A DNA stretch of 64,000 nt from Dehalococcoidia bacterium (GTDB lineage: Bacteria; Chloroflexota; Dehalococcoidia; Lucifugimonadales; Lucifugimonadaceae), in assembly GCA_022824185.1 (NCBI GenBank), contig JAJEAU010000002.1:1-64000 (forward strand), read 5' to 3'. Positions 23,289 to 32,545 of this stretch are shown here, one piece after another (the stretch's first letter is position 1; each line of letters starts with the position of its first letter). Both the position numbers and the translations under genes were made by a program. The notes beneath the pieces are model-generated. The model was not told where the DNA came from. It did no database searches and saw only the letters and a list, made by a program, of their open reading frames with translations.

Positions 23289-24617
23289 TCATGTTCCTGG
23301 CGCTATGTCCTCAGAATGCGAAAATTGAGTGGTCGGTTTGACGGCAAACAGCGAAGCCACGGCAGCCAAGATGCCGATTGCGGCTGCCAAGTAGAAGAAG
23401 GGGAGATAGGTTGCACCGCCGATGAAGTCGAAGATGAGGCCCGGGATGAGTACGCCGATGGCTTGGCCCAAGGTTGTGAAGGGTTCGGTTATGCCTCGGA
23501 TGGTGCCTAGGTTGGGGCGACCGAAGTAGTCGGCATAAGCTACGGGTGGGACGACTAGCATTCCTCCGAGGCCGAAGCCGAAGAAAGCGGAGAAGATGAG
23601 GGCTTCGATGGCGGTGTCGGTGAGGGTGAAGAGGAAAGCTCCCACGGCGAGGTTGAGGGCGACGGCGGCAAGGACGTATCGGGCCGGGATGCGTTCGACG
23701 ATGCGACCCCAGAATAGGCTGCTGATGCCGAGGAAGATGGCGTTAAGGCTGATGCTGATGCCGGCGGTGACGGTGCCGAGGCCTTGATCCTGGAAGAAAG
23801 CCGCCGCGTGAGTGTTCGATCCGGCGTGCATGAAGAAGAGCATTCCAGTGGCGAGTGCGAGGAGCCAGAGAGCGGGGGTGCGGATGGCGGCTGAGGATGT
23901 CCAGTTGGGTTCTTCTTCGGCGGTTGATTTGGCGTCGTCGGGGGAGTCTTCTTCTTGTTCTTCCTCTGGGTCGCCGTCAGGACGGAGTCCTAGGTCTTCG
24001 GGGGTTTCGGCGGTCAAGAGTGCCACCGGGAGGAGGGCGACTACGAAGACGACTACGCTGAGGACGTACCAGGCGTCGCGCCAACCGCTCTGGGCGATGA
24101 CGATGGAAGCGATGAGGGGGAAGAGGACCATTCCGGCGGAATGGGAGAGTCCGAGGATGCCGTTGGTGCGGCCTCGCATTCGGATGAACCATCGGGAGAC
24201 GACGACGGAGGTGCCGATCTGGACGGGGCTGGCGAAGATGACGCGGCCGGTGGCGTAGGCGATGTAGAAGACCCAGGGGATGGTCGCGCCCATGATGGTC
24301 AGGGAGATGTCGGACCAGGCGAGAGCGGCGGTGGAGATTATGAGGATGACGATGCTGGCGGTGAGGACGGTGCGGGCGCCGTAGCGGTCGATGAGGCGCC
24401 CGATGATGGGCGAGGTGAAGGTTGCGGCTAGGCCACCGGCAGCGGCGGCTCCGGCGATGAGGGTTCGGCTCCATCCGAGCTCTTCGGAGAGAGGGTAGAT
24501 GAAGACGGAGATCGTGAGGCTGGCAGCCGCGTTGCGAGCGAAGTTGGCGGTACCGGCGGCGGCGAGGACGAACCATCCGTAGAAGAACGGCGCGCGGTTG
24601 GCGAGATTTTGTTGCAT
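23289..24617 (-). CDS. MFS transporter (MCT/OFA-like), 12 TM
   Basis: A 442-residue major facilitator with 12 predicted helices. It has an N-terminal FFYGWFVLAAAG segment, the helix 2-3 motif GRLIDRYGARTVL, and a central acidic loop rich in Glu/Asp (DPEEEQEEDSPDD) between the two six-helix halves. The pattern resembles monocarboxylate/oxalate-formate-type members, but the substrate is not determinable. It is followed by a short-repeat region and then an enolase-superfamily gene on the same strand, so it could import the acid sugar that enzyme dehydrates. That link is inference. Confidence 0.82.
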   Translation of the reverse strand: MQQNLANRAPFFYGWFVLAAAGTANFARNAAASLTISVFIYPLSEELGWSRTLIAGAAAAGGLAATFTSPIIGRLIDRYGARTVLTASIVILIISTAALAWSDISLTIMGATIPWVFYIAYATGRVIFASPVQIGTSVVVSRWFIRMRGRTNGILGLSHSAGMVLFPLIASIVIAQSGWRDAWYVLSVVVFVVALLPVALLTAETPEDLGLRPDGDPEEEQEEDSPDDAKSTAEEEPNWTSSAAIRTPALWLLALATGMLFFMHAGSNTHAAAFFQDQGLGTVTAGISISLNAIFLGISSLFWGRIVERIPARYVLAAVALNLAVGAFLFTLTDTAIEALIFSAFFGFGLGGMLVVPPVAYADYFGRPNLGTIRGITEPFTTLGQAIGVLIPGLIFDFIGGATYLPFFYLAAAIGILAAVASLFAVKPTTQFSHSEDIAPGT

Positions 24618-24697
24618 GGATACCGGCTTGGTTCTAACCCCCCTTGTATTCCCCCTCGAGCATCAAGGGGGAGGGGTCGGTGAGTCGCCCTGTCTCT

Positions 24698-24753
24698 GGA
24701 TTCGGGCCTTCGCCGGAATGACGAGATATTCGCGCTGGAATGACGGGAGATTC
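24698..24753. repeat. Short palindromic repeats between the MFS and dehydratase genes
   Basis: Two units of the dispersed family lie here in the opposite orientation to those near 21 kb: GGATTCGGGCCTTCGCCGGA followed by ATGACGAG, then a degenerate GCTGGAATGACGGGAG. Next to them (about 24650-24675), a CCCCCT...AGGGGG inverted pair could form a hairpin that ends transcription from the dehydratase gene. Confidence 0.65.
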
Positions 24754-24770
24754 GCAAAGGTCTCGGGGGA

Positions 24771-25937
24771 TCAACTCGCTGGCCAGTCGGGGTGGCGGTA
24801 TTTTTCCATGGCTTCCATGCTGACGTCTACGCCTAGGCCGGGTTTGCCGGAGACTTTGATGTATTGGTCGTAGAAGTTGATGGGTTCTTCGAGCATTGCG
24901 TTGTAGCCGGGGATGGAGGCTATCGAGTGCTCGAGGCGGTAGAAGTTCACGGTCGCCATGGAGACGTGTGCGCCGGCGACGATCTGGAGGGAGCCCATCG
25001 CGTTGTGGGGGCTGATGGGGATGTAGTATGCCTCGGCCATCGTTGCGATCTTGCGGATCTCTGAGATGCCGCCGGTCCAGACGATGTCGGGCATTATGTA
25101 GTCGGCAAGGTTGCGGTGGAAGACGGGTAGGAAATCCCATCGGGTGAAGAGGCGCTCGCCGACACAGAGGTTTGGCTGAGTGTGGGCGCGGACGGTTGCG
25201 AGTCCGTCGAAGCCCTCGGGCGGGAGCGGTTCTTCGAACCACTCGATGCGGCTCTGTTCGTATAGGTTGTTGGCGAGGCGGATGGCGGTTGGGACGTTGT
25301 AGTGTCCGTGGGCGTCGATGAGGATCTCGGTTTGGGGTCCGACGGCATCGCGGACAGCGGCGATGATGTCGTAGCCGAGTTGTTCGCCGTCTTGGGAGAT
25401 CTGGCCGGTCTGGTAGTGGGTGTGGAAGGGACGCATCTCGAGGAAGGGGTCGAGTTTCATGGCCTCGTGACCGGACTCGACGACTTTCTTGGCAGCGGCG
25501 TGGTAGTCGTCTGGGGTTTCGCAGTCGGTGAACCATCCGTTGGCGTAGAGGCGGACTTCGTCACGGAACTTGCCGCCAATGAGTTCGTAGATCGGCTTGC
25601 CGAGCGCTTTGCCTTTGATGTCCCAGAGGGCGATGTCGACGCCGCTGATGGCGGTGGTTGGCAGACCGCGGGAGCCGAGGTACGTGTAGCGTCGGTAGAG
25701 TTTCTGCCAGAGCGGTTCGATGTTCGAAGGGTCTTCGCCGACGAGAGCCTCTTTCATGGCGAGGACGGCTTGGGCGGTCAGGAAGCTGCCTGCGCCGGGG
25801 TAGTTCGTGGCTTCTCCCCATCCGGTGATGCCTTCATCGGTGTCGATGCGGACGAAGGTCCACTGACGTTCGCGAGTGCTCCCAAAAGCGGGACCAGGCG
25901 GTTCGACTACGTAAGCGTTGACGTCGGTGATTTTCAT
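24771..25937 (-). CDS. Mandelate racemase/muconate lactonizing-family sugar acid dehydratase
   Basis: A 388-residue enolase-superfamily enzyme. The N-terminal capping domain starts MKITDVNAYVVEPPG. The barrel carries the acid/base Lys region (AMKLDPF), the three metal carboxylates (LIDAHGHYN, EWFEEPLPP, VGERLF), and a PDIVWTGGISE and SPHNAMG segment in which the His would be the catalytic base. The pattern is closest to galactonate/gluconate dehydratase-type members that turn an aldonic acid into a 2-keto-3-deoxy acid. The frame is open upstream to 26120, but the chosen ATG has a CGGAG site 7 bases ahead and matches the family N terminus. Exact substrate is not determined. Confidence 0.87.
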   Translation of the reverse strand: MKITDVNAYVVEPPGPAFGSTRERQWTFVRIDTDEGITGWGEATNYPGAGSFLTAQAVLAMKEALVGEDPSNIEPLWQKLYRRYTYLGSRGLPTTAISGVDIALWDIKGKALGKPIYELIGGKFRDEVRLYANGWFTDCETPDDYHAAAKKVVESGHEAMKLDPFLEMRPFHTHYQTGQISQDGEQLGYDIIAAVRDAVGPQTEILIDAHGHYNVPTAIRLANNLYEQSRIEWFEEPLPPEGFDGLATVRAHTQPNLCVGERLFTRWDFLPVFHRNLADYIMPDIVWTGGISEIRKIATMAEAYYIPISPHNAMGSLQIVAGAHVSMATVNFYRLEHSIASIPGYNAMLEEPINFYDQYIKVSGKPGLGVDVSMEAMEKYRHPDWPAS

Positions 25938-26525
25938 CGGGTGCTCCGGGGAACTGAGAGGTGGGTGGTGGGGATTGATTTTAATGACTGAACTGGGATT
26001 TATGGGAATGGGAGGGTTTTTGGGAATTGGTTGCATCAACGAACCATCCCCCTCTCTGCCGCCGTTGATGGGCGTTTCTCGGGTTCTTGGCAATTGGTTA
26101 GGGAAGACGATTCCCATCAAGAGCTACTTAGTGGTAATCTCTTGAATGTTCCAATGATTTTTAAGGTTCTCAACACAGCATCCAAGATGGCGCAAGTATT
26201 GAAGAAATTCAGTAACGGCGCGGCAATCCTCCTGATGGCGGGGATTGTGTCGGTCGTTTTGCTGTTGCTTGGGACCTATGACGAGCGTAGGAGAGTGGAA
26301 GGGCAGGAGGGTGAACCAACCGCAACAAGAGCCGACGGCTTTCGAACTTGCAGGGTACTGTGGGCCGGGTCGCCCAGAGCGGCGGATGGAGCGAGGGGTT
26401 GCAGGTCACGATTTCAGATGGTGACGTCGCTTTCTACACTGCAGGATGCGGTACCTGGAGCTTGGTGAGGGGGCCGTGACAATGGGCGTGAGATTCATCT
26501 CGATTGAGGTCGCCTTGAGAATCTG
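25938..26525. other. 588-base gap holding one degraded small gene
   Basis: No intact gene is supported. The left 200 bases are unremarkable. The rest holds the degraded gene described separately (26154-26479) and a spacer that is repeated almost exactly about 900 bases further on. Confidence 0.5.
26154..26479 (+). pseudogene. Degraded small anchored protein with frameshift
   Basis: The first part (ATG at 26154 or 26187) encodes a hydrophobic anchor (GAAILLMAGIVSVVLLLLG) and a charged tail. In another frame, bases 26345-26479 encode a 44-residue module with the core GLQVTISDGDVAFYTAGCGT and a stop. The module resembles the C-terminal end of a secreted beta-rich domain seen in small lipoproteins. 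A single frameshift near 26345 would join the two parts. The module recurs at 27244-27378 and, truncated, at 28145-28182, at spacings of 899 and 901 bases. Confidence 0.45.
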
Positions 26526-26543
26526 GTGCTGGGAAAAATCATT

Positions 26544-27212
26544 ATGAATGGCGGTTTAGCAGCTATTTTCCCGTTTGTGTGGCTGTTTTTTTGGGTCTTG
26601 ACGCTTTCGGTGGCTGCCATCGGTATCGTATGGTCGCCGTTCGCGGCAGTGACTGGAGCGTTGATCGCACGCGGCAAAGATATGGATGTTAAACGCGCTG
26701 CACTCGTCTCGGCACTCTATTCGATCCTGTCAATCTTCTTGTGGCTGCACTTCGCGTTGAGAATGGTGAGGAAAAACTCTAATGGGAAATGCCTGACTTT
26801 CGCGTATTGGTACGCATATTTGGCTTGGATCTTATTGATTTTGGAATTTTGGATCACCGAATTCGTGATGCCCGACCAATATACGAACGAACGTATAACG
26901 GGAGCATACAGCACGCCGGGCGAAGTAATTGTCGCGATGTTGTTGGCTGGGGCTTTGGCGTGGATATTCGCCATCCGAAGAAAAGAAGTGATGTCATCAG
27001 ACTCCGATGCCACGATTTTTTCACCGCCTTTCGTTTTTTCGTTCGTATGGGTTTTCGCCTATTTCATTTACTCGAACTCATTTGAACGGCTTCACTGGTT
27101 GAACTGGTGGCTCGTCCTCCCGACTGCGGGTTCGCTGCTGTGGGTCTTCTGGCCTTCGGGGCCGTGGCTTCCGCATCGGGTTCGGACGTTCTTCGAGGGG
27201 GATGTGTCGTGA
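26544..27212 (+). CDS. Membrane protein of a tandem pair, copy A
   Basis: About 222 residues with five or six predicted membrane segments. I do not recognise the family. A GTG at 26526 in the same frame is an alternative start. It is paralogous to the next membrane gene. The N terminus (MNGGLA...IGIVWSPFAA) and C terminus (WWLVLPTAGSLLWVFW, then PHRVRTFFEGD) are strongly conserved between copies, while the middle, including the extracytoplasmic loop near residues 105-125, is divergent. That pattern would fit conserved structural ends around a variable exposed segment. Expressed status is inferred from the intact frame in both copies. Confidence 0.6.
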   Translation: MNGGLAAIFPFVWLFFWVLTLSVAAIGIVWSPFAAVTGALIARGKDMDVKRAALVSALYSILSIFLWLHFALRMVRKNSNGKCLTFAYWYAYLAWILLILEFWITEFVMPDQYTNERITGAYSTPGEVIVAMLLAGALAWIFAIRRKEVMSSDSDATIFSPPFVFSFVWVFAYFIYSNSFERLHWLNWWLVLPTAGSLLWVFWPSGPWLPHRVRTFFEGDVS

Positions 27213-27243
27213 AACATGCGAACGTGAATGGGCACGACGACCC

Positions 27244-27378
27244 AACCTCCAAGGCACCACAGACCAGGTTGTCGAGAGCGGTGGCTGGAGCGATGGGTTG
27301 CAGGTCACGATCTCAGATGGTGACGTCGCTTTCTACACGTCCGGATGTGGGACATGGAGCTTGGTGAGGGGGACGTGA
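27244..27378 (+). pseudogene. Repeated beta-module fragment
   Basis: A 44-codon segment encodes GLQVTISDGDVAFYTSGCGT with a WSLVRGT end and a stop, nearly identical to the C-terminal part of the degraded gene at 26345-26479. The frame is open back to an ATG at 27202, which overlaps the end of the preceding membrane gene and would give 58 residues. I read it as a duplicated gene end and not a functional gene, but a small coupled protein cannot be excluded. Confidence 0.4.
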
Positions 27379-27442
27379 CAATGGGCGTGAGATTCATCTC
27401 GATTGAGGTCGCCTTGAGAATCTGGTGCTGGGAAAAATCATT

Positions 27443-28114
27443 ATGAATGGCGGTTTAGCAGTTACTTTCCTGTTTGTGTTCCTGTTTATTTGGTATTTGA
27501 TGCTTTCGTTCGCGGCCATCGGCATCGTATGGTCGCCGTTCGCAGCTGCGATAGGGGCATTAATCGCCCATCGCAAAGGTATGGACGTTCGGCGCGCTGC
27601 GAGTGTGTCTACGGTATACTCGGTAATCTCTCCTTTGTTGTGGCTGCACTACGTGTTGAGAATGGGGGGCAGGGCCGTTTCTAGGAAGCCGCTGTCGTTC
27701 ATCTACCTGTACGTTTTTATTGTTTGGATCACATCGATGTCGTTACTGTGGTTTTCGGAATTTGAGGCACCCGGATCGTACTCATTTGAGACCGAAAGAG
27801 AGGGGGCATTTGGCACCCCCGCTGCCGTGATCGTCGCGGCGCTGTTGACCGGGGCGTTAGCGTGCTTCATCTCTCTGGCGAGAAAAAGCACGATGTCACC
27901 AGTCCATGATGCGCCCGCGTATCTACCGCCCTTCGTTTTTTGCGCCATATGGGTGTTCGCGCCTTTGATCCACATCGGCACAATCGAACGGTTTGACTGG
28001 GTGAACTGGTGGCTCATCCTCCCGACTGCGGGTTCGCTGCTCTGGATTTTCTGGCATTCGGGTCCGTGGTTTCCGCAACGGGTTCGGACGTTCTTCGAGG
28101 GGGATTTGTCGTGA
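27443..28114 (+). CDS. Membrane protein of a tandem pair, copy B
   Basis: About 223 residues, paralogue of the gene at 26544-27212, with five or six predicted membrane segments and the same conserved ends (MNGGLA at the start and PQRVRTFFEGD at the end). A GTG at 27425 is an alternative start. The central region differs substantially from copy A. The roughly 88 bases ahead of and into the two genes are identical between copies, more so than the coding middle. No function is assigned. Confidence 0.6.
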   Translation: MNGGLAVTFLFVFLFIWYLMLSFAAIGIVWSPFAAAIGALIAHRKGMDVRRAASVSTVYSVISPLLWLHYVLRMGGRAVSRKPLSFIYLYVFIVWITSMSLLWFSEFEAPGSYSFETEREGAFGTPAAVIVAALLTGALACFISLARKSTMSPVHDAPAYLPPFVFCAIWVFAPLIHIGTIERFDWVNWWLILPTAGSLLWIFWHSGPWFPQRVRTFFEGDLS

Positions 28115-28216
28115 AGGTTGGATTGCGGAAGGGAACGGCTTTCGAACTTGGAGGGCATTGCGGATCAGGTCGTTGAGAGCGGTTTGACGTTATCCTGTCC
28201 TTGGGGTTTCGATAGA

Positions 28217-31200
28217 ATGACCGATCTGGTGTTTAAGAGATTTGATGTCTTGGTAGGTGGACTGGCGTTTTTTGCGCTGGTTGTGGTGGCGGTTGCGTGT
28301 ACGCAGGCGGAGCAGATTACGCCGACGCCGGTTCCTACGAGTACGGCGACGCCTGTGTCGGTTGAGGTGCAGGTCATTCCGACTGTTGTACCGACGGCGA
28401 CACCCGAGCCTTCTGCCACTCCTACGGCAGAACCAACTGCCACACCTTCGCCTACGTCGACGGCCACCCCGGAGCCCACTGCGACGCCAACAGCCACGCC
28501 GACTGCAGTACCGACGTCGACACCGACCGCGACGCCAACAGCAACACCCGTCCCGCCTTCGCCGGAAGAGGTGGCGTTGTCTGCGTTTTTCGATGCGTTG
28601 GGAGGCGAGGAGTGGTCGAGAAACGACAGCTGGTTGAGTGATGCGCCGATCGGGGAGTGGTTCGGGGTGACGACTGAGGGGGATCGCGTCGTTGAAATTT
28701 CTTTGAGAGGCAATGGACTGAGTGGGACGCTTCCTGCCGAGATCGGGAAGTTGGTGGATCTGCGGGAATTGGATTTGGAGGGGAACGAGGTGACGGGATC
28801 GATCCCGGAGGAGATCGGTAATCTTGGAAGGCTACGGGAGTTGAATCTGGCTGGCAACGAGTTGAGGGGTGAGATTCCCACGCAGATCGGAAACTTGACA
28901 GGACTGGATTCAGTTTGGTTGGACGACAACGATCTGTCGGGAGAGATTCCGAGTATCGTCGGGAATCTGGTCAACCTCACGGCTCTTGGATTGTCGGAAA
29001 ACATCCTTATGGGTCCGATACCTTCGCAGATCGGCAATCTGGTGAGTCTCCGGCATCTTGACCTGAGCGGGAACGAGTTGATGGGTGAGATACCGCCGGT
29101 ATTCGCCAATCTTCGCAATCTGGGTTGGCTTGATCTAACGAACAATCGGTTGGAAGGTGAGATCCCGGACTACCTGGATGATCTTTCGGGTTTGAGGGGT
29201 TTGTTGCTCGCGGACAATCGGTTCGTTGGGAAGGTGCCGGCTGCGATTAGCGAGTTAGACCTTCAGGCACTGAGCCTTTCGGGTAACTCGCTGAGTGGGT
29301 GTCTGCCCGAGACGTTCCTCGAGACCACGTTCCAGATTGGGTTGGAACAAGATTTGGCGGAAGTTGGTTTGCCGTATTGCAACAAGATGGACCGCGACGC
29401 GCTGGCCGCGGTCTACAACGCTACGAGCGGCACCAAGTGGTCGGAGAGTGCGAACTGGATGAGCGAGGAGTTTGTGGGTGATTGGTATGGGGTGACGACC
29501 GATGAGGATGGTCGGGTGGTCGGGCTCGAACTTGGCTCGAATGGGTTGGTTGGTGCGATACCGCCGGCGATTGTGGGTCTGGAGCGGCTCGAAGTGCTGG
29601 ATCTGGGAGGTAACCGGCTGGAGGGGCCGATCCCGTCTGAGATCGGAGAGTTTGAGGGCTTGCAGGTGCTGGTGCTGGCGGACAACTTGTTGAGTGGCAC
29701 GATCCCGTCGCAGTTCAGTTCGCTGGATGAGCTGCGTGTGTTGTCGCTTTCGAGCAATCAGTTGACCGGAGCGATACCGGGGGAGATAGCGGGACTGGGA
29801 GAGGTTGAGCGGATCGATGTGTCTCGAAACCAGTTGACGGGATCGATTCCGTTGATTGTCGGTGGTTTCAATGAGTTGCGGGAGTTGAATCTTAGTCACA
29901 ACCGATTGACAGGTGGGATACCGGGAGTGTTGGGTCTGCTGGATCGTCTCATGTCGTTGGATGTTTCGAACAACGAACTGGTTGGCGAATTGCCGATCGA
30001 GTTTGCTGAAACAAGGCTTGAGGTTTTGCTGGTTGGGCAGAATGAGCTGTCTGGTTGTGCGGTAGTTGCGGTGCAAGAGGCGTTGTCGGAGACGTCGCAT
30101 GACCTTGGCGATGGGGGAGTGCCGTTCTGCCACGACGTCGAGTATGCGGCATTGGGTTCGTTGTTTGATTCGACGGGCGGTGCGGATTGGTTCATCAACA
30201 CGCATTGGATGAGCGATGCGCCGTTGGGGGATTGGTATGGGATCGAGACGGATGAGTTGGGTCGGGTTATTGGGATCGACCTCTTTCAAAACGGTCTCGC
30301 GGGACCGTTGCCATCACAATTGGCGGATCTGAGGACGCTTGAGGAAGTTGACCTCACAGGGAATGCGTTGGAGGGCGAGTTGCCGGTGGCATTCGGCGAT
30401 TTTGTGGAGTTGCGAGAGTTGATCCTCTTCGACAATCGACTAACCGGCGAGATACCTTCGGCGATCAGGAATCTGCCCAAGCTTACGAAGTTGGACTTGA
30501 GCTACAACGATCTTTCGGGTGCGATCCCTGAAGAGATCGGCGAATTGAAGAATCTCGAGACTCTGGCTCTGGCGGGCAATCGTCTTGAAGGCGAGATTCC
30601 GAGTTCGCTGGGTGGATTGGGAGCGCTCAAGGCTCTATGGCTCGCGGAGAACGAGTTGACGGGGCCGTTGCCGGAGGAGCTTGGGAAGTTGACGGGGCTT
30701 GAAGAGCTCGATTTGGCCGATAACGTTCTGGATGGGGATATTCCGGCTGGCATAGTGAATCTGGTCGGATTAGAGTGGCTGAATTTGTCAAACAACCAGT
30801 TGACGGGGCCATTGCCATCTGGTTTCGGAGAATTGATGAACCTCACCGACTTGGAGCTTTCAATGAATAATCTGAGCGGCGAGTTGCCTGACGATGTGGG
30901 GAACATGGCTCGATTAGAGCGGTTGTCTTTGGCGGTCAACGAATTTGAAGGGCCGATCCCGCGGGGAATTGGCGGGTTGGCGAATCTGGATCAATTGGTG
31001 TTGCACGACAATCGACTCACGGGTCCTATCCCGCCGGAGATTGGTGGTCTGAGCCGCGTCAAGACGATCGCGCTCGAGAATAACAGTCTGACAGGGCCGC
31101 TTCCCACAGAACTGGGCGAGTTGCAGCGTTTGGAGGCATTAGCGCTGGAGGGCAATCAGATCTCCGGCAACATTCCGCCAGAGTTGGGCGAACTCGATTC

Positions 31201-32434
31201 ATTGGTTCGGCTTTCGCTCGGAGAGAATCGCCTGACAGGTCAGATTCCAGGGGAACTTGGTAATCTGTCGAATTTGTTGGATCTCAATCTGGGGCAGAAC
31301 AGCTTTACCGGACAGGTGCCGCCGACGTTCGGATTCCTGGGTCGTTTGGAGAAGTTGTCGATTTCAGGGAACCAGTTCTCGGATTGTGTTTCGAATGCGT
31401 TGAAGGGTTGGTTCGGGCGTGAAAGATTCGAGCACGACTTTTTTGAGACGCGGCTCGGGTTCTGCGATCAGGTCGAACGGGACGCGTTGATTGCGTTGTA
31501 TCTTGCGACGAATGGGGACCGCTGGTTGGAAGACGATGGTTGGTTGAGTGAACGTCCGGTCGCGAGTTGGTTTGGTGTTTCTGTGGATGATAAGGGGCGG
31601 GTGAGTCATCTTGATCTCAGCAAAAATGGCTTAACAGGGCGTCTGCCAAGCGAGATTGGCGATCTCAAGAGAATGGTGGTGTTGAATCTTTTCGAAAATT
31701 CGATTTCAGGCGAAATTCCTCCGGAGATTGGACGGCTTCCGTTACTCAGGATACTGGACCTTCGCAAGAACTTGATCACAGGTCACATACCTACGGAGAT
31801 CGGGGATCTGTCCAACTTGGATAAGCTGGAGTTGTCGCACAATCTTTTGAACGGACCTGTCCCGAGCTCAATCGGTCGTTTGAAGCGGTTGGTGTATTTG
31901 TTCCTGGGGTCGAACGACTTGAGTGGTCAGCTCCCGTCTGAGATTGGTGAGATGGTGAGTGTGACTCACGTACATCTGGACTTCAACGACTTGACGGGTG
32001 AAATCCCTGAGGAGATCGGGCGACTGCCGAATTTGATTTCGCTGCTACTGCAAAATAACAATCTGACTGGCCAGATCCCGGTTGAGATTGGGATGATCGG
32101 CAAACTTTCGTATCTCCACTTGGGGCGCAACGATCTGACTGGTCAAGTACCTTCCGAGATCGGTGATGTCGTCAGTTTGCAGATAATCGATCTCAATGGA
32201 AACCGCCTTTCGGGGCCGATTCCCGTTGAGATGGGCAAGTTGAGGCGACTGACCGGGTTGCATCTTCATGGCAATCGCCTTAGCGGTCGGATTCCCGAAG
32301 AATTGACCGAACTCCCCGATTTGGACGACTTGACGTTGAGGCTCAACCGATTCACAGGCTGCATTCCCGCGGGTTTGCTTCGTGTGCCAAATAATGACCT
32401 GGGGGAACTTGACCAGCCGGCGTGCCGTCGGTGA
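28217..32434 (+). CDS. Giant leucine-rich-repeat lipoprotein
   Basis: A 1405-residue surface protein. The signal peptide ends in a lipobox (VVVAVAC, Cys about 23), then a Thr/Pro/Ala-rich stalk of TPTATPT-type repeats (to about residue 110). After it come four LRR blocks of plant-like 24-residue repeats (L..L.L..N.L.G.IP.EIG.L). Each block begins with a cap of the type ALyxATxG..W....W.....GdWyGV near residues 116, 391, 639 and 1086, and ends with a Cys pair. A role in adhesion or interaction with other cells is inference. An upstream ATG at 28118 would add 33 residues before the signal peptide and overlaps a repeat fragment, so I reject it. Strongly G-rich coding strand. Confidence 0.85.
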   Translation: MTDLVFKRFDVLVGGLAFFALVVVAVACTQAEQITPTPVPTSTATPVSVEVQVIPTVVPTATPEPSATPTAEPTATPSPTSTATPEPTATPTATPTAVPTSTPTATPTATPVPPSPEEVALSAFFDALGGEEWSRNDSWLSDAPIGEWFGVTTEGDRVVEISLRGNGLSGTLPAEIGKLVDLRELDLEGNEVTGSIPEEIGNLGRLRELNLAGNELRGEIPTQIGNLTGLDSVWLDDNDLSGEIPSIVGNLVNLTALGLSENILMGPIPSQIGNLVSLRHLDLSGNELMGEIPPVFANLRNLGWLDLTNNRLEGEIPDYLDDLSGLRGLLLADNRFVGKVPAAISELDLQALSLSGNSLSGCLPETFLETTFQIGLEQDLAEVGLPYCNKMDRDALAAVYNATSGTKWSESANWMSEEFVGDWYGVTTDEDGRVVGLELGSNGLVGAIPPAIVGLERLEVLDLGGNRLEGPIPSEIGEFEGLQVLVLADNLLSGTIPSQFSSLDELRVLSLSSNQLTGAIPGEIAGLGEVERIDVSRNQLTGSIPLIVGGFNELRELNLSHNRLTGGIPGVLGLLDRLMSLDVSNNELVGELPIEFAETRLEVLLVGQNELSGCAVVAVQEALSETSHDLGDGGVPFCHDVEYAALGSLFDSTGGADWFINTHWMSDAPLGDWYGIETDELGRVIGIDLFQNGLAGPLPSQLADLRTLEEVDLTGNALEGELPVAFGDFVELRELILFDNRLTGEIPSAIRNLPKLTKLDLSYNDLSGAIPEEIGELKNLETLALAGNRLEGEIPSSLGGLGALKALWLAENELTGPLPEELGKLTGLEELDLADNVLDGDIPAGIVNLVGLEWLNLSNNQLTGPLPSGFGELMNLTDLELSMNNLSGELPDDVGNMARLERLSLAVNEFEGPIPRGIGGLANLDQLVLHDNRLTGPIPPEIGGLSRVKTIALENNSLTGPLPTELGELQRLEALALEGNQISGNIPPELGELDSLVRLSLGENRLTGQIPGELGNLSNLLDLNLGQNSFTGQVPPTFGFLGRLEKLSISGNQFSDCVSNALKGWFGRERFEHDFFETRLGFCDQVERDALIALYLATNGDRWLEDDGWLSERPVASWFGVSVDDKGRVSHLDLSKNGLTGRLPSEIGDLKRMVVLNLFENSISGEIPPEIGRLPLLRILDLRKNLITGHIPTEIGDLSNLDKLELSHNLLNGPVPSSIGRLKRLVYLFLGSNDLSGQLPSEIGEMVSVTHVHLDFNDLTGEIPEEIGRLPNLISLLLQNNNLTGQIPVEIGMIGKLSYLHLGRNDLTGQVPSEIGDVVSLQIIDLNGNRLSGPIPVEMGKLRRLTGLHLHGNRLSGRIPEELTELPDLDDLTLRLNRFTGCIPAGLLRVPNNDLGELDQPACRR

Positions 32435-32545
32435 CCGGTATAGTTCCTGGTTTGCGAAGGTTTGGGATCTAACCGAATTCGGTGGACGGTCTTTGCAATA
32501 AACTTTGAGCATACGCGTCGATAGATTTCGCCATGGGAGGCTCTT

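Noticed and set aside
28118-28216. Upstream start for the LRR protein
   Set aside because: It would put 33 residues before a clear lipoprotein signal peptide and is encoded by a duplicated module fragment.
28390-28560. Tandem DNA repeat or CRISPR-like array
   Set aside because: It is the degenerate Thr/Pro/Ala codon run of the LRR protein stalk, without regular spacers.
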